Shown here one piece after another: positions 13,542-13,865 of a DNA stretch of 13,865 bases. The translations under genes and the position numbers were made by a program. The stretch comes from Christensenella sp. UBA3792. Lineage in GTDB: Bacteria; Bacillota; Clostridia; Christensenellales; CAG-138. The notes under the pieces are model-generated. The model made no database searches, had not been told where the DNA came from, and saw nothing but the letters and a program-made list of their open reading frames with translations. Where the stretch lies: the NCBI GenBank assembly GCA_002369195.1, contig DFEW01000048.1, forward strand, positions 30,136-44,000, given 5' to 3'. Positions within the stretch are counted from its first letter, which is position 1; each line of letters opens with the position of its first letter.

Positions 13542-13865
13542 TTACTGTCCGTAGCGGTTTTGCTGACCGTGCGAGGGGGAGGTGTAGCCCTCCTTTTCGA
13601 AGATGCGCACCCACTCCTTCAGACGGATGAGGAAGTCCTCGTTGTTGGAGGTCTTATCCATCATGGAGACGAGGTTTTCGGTTACATCGCCGGTGCCGCC
13701 GTTCGCAAGCATGCGGCGCAGCATGCGCACACCGTCCAGCTCCTGCTTCGAGAGCAGCAGATCGTCGCGGCGCGTGCCGGACTTGTAGACGTCGATCGCG
13801 GGGAAGATGCGCTTTTCGGAAAGCCGCCGGTCGAGGTGGATCTCCATGTTGCCGGTGCCCTTGAA
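13542..13865 (-). CDS. rho: Transcription termination factor Rho, C-terminal part (5' end beyond window)
   Basis: Only the last 107 residues are present and the frame is open to the window edge. The segment begins FKGTGNMEIHL and continues DRRLSEKRIFPAIDVYKSGTRRDDLLL, the conserved end of the Rho hexameric RNA-dependent ATPase domain. The arginine after SGT corresponds to the intersubunit arginine finger. The ATG at 13847 is the internal Met of GTGNM and not the start. The tail (EGYTSPSHGQQNRYGQ) is a short polar extension past the usual end. Rho loads on untranslated RNA and ends transcription. It is followed by rpmE on the same strand, an arrangement conserved in many Firmicutes. Confidence 0.95.
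   Translation of the reverse strand, partial: FKGTGNMEIHLDRRLSEKRIFPAIDVYKSGTRRDDLLLSKQELDGVRMLRRMLANGGTGDVTENLVSMMDKTSNNEDFLIRLKEWVRIFEKEGYTSPSHGQQNRYGQ

Overview
The window looks like a chromosomal segment from a moderately GC-rich Firmicute, most likely an uncultured gut or rumen member of the Clostridia. This is inferred from strong GGAGG-type ribosome binding sites, the rho-rpmE gene pair, a short AlaRS and a divergent FolD of the kind I associate with clostridia, and secreted dockerin proteins. No tRNA, rRNA, CRISPR array, insertion sequence or phage gene is visible. Both edges cut genes: a leucine-rich repeat (LRR) surface protein on the left and rho on the right.

Layout from left to right. 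(1) The 3' part of a large secreted BspA-like LRR protein (+) built of three tandem modules, an Ig-like domain and two FN3 domains. It ends at a terminator shared with malQ (-), a 4-alpha-glucanotransferase gene. (2) malQ diverges from psuG (+), pseudouridine-5'-phosphate glycosidase, across 116 bp that hold overlapping promoters. (3) Twelve bases after psuG comes a secreted NlpC/P60-like protein with an N-terminal dockerin (+), ending at a second bidirectional terminator. (4) A leftward operon holds a short alanyl-tRNA synthetase gene and a DUF695/RraB-like gene that overlaps its end by 8 nt. (5) Divergent from alaS is a secreted protein with a caspase-fold-like His-Gly/Cys signature and a C-terminal dockerin (+). 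(6) Convergent to it is a leftward operon glyA-folD-ansA: serine hydroxymethyltransferase, methylene-THF dehydrogenase and type I asparaginase. (7) At the right edge are rpmE (L31) and the end of rho, both leftward.

How the parts fit: most of the window is housekeeping, covering one-carbon metabolism, tRNA charging, transcription termination, nucleoside salvage and alpha-glucan handling. Three genes for secreted proteins are interspersed among it. The two dockerin proteins suggest a calcium-dependent protein-assembly system on the cell surface, but no cohesin lies here to confirm it. Transcription units are short and alternate in strand. The three convergent junctions each have a strong GC-rich hairpin, and most predicted promoters carry an extended -10 (TGn) element.

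I do not see a clear new multi-gene system. The points most worth following are the dockerin-bearing caspase-like protein, the DUF695/RraB-like protein coupled to a truncated AlaRS, the FolD that lacks canonical cyclohydrolase residues, and the recently duplicated LRR modules.
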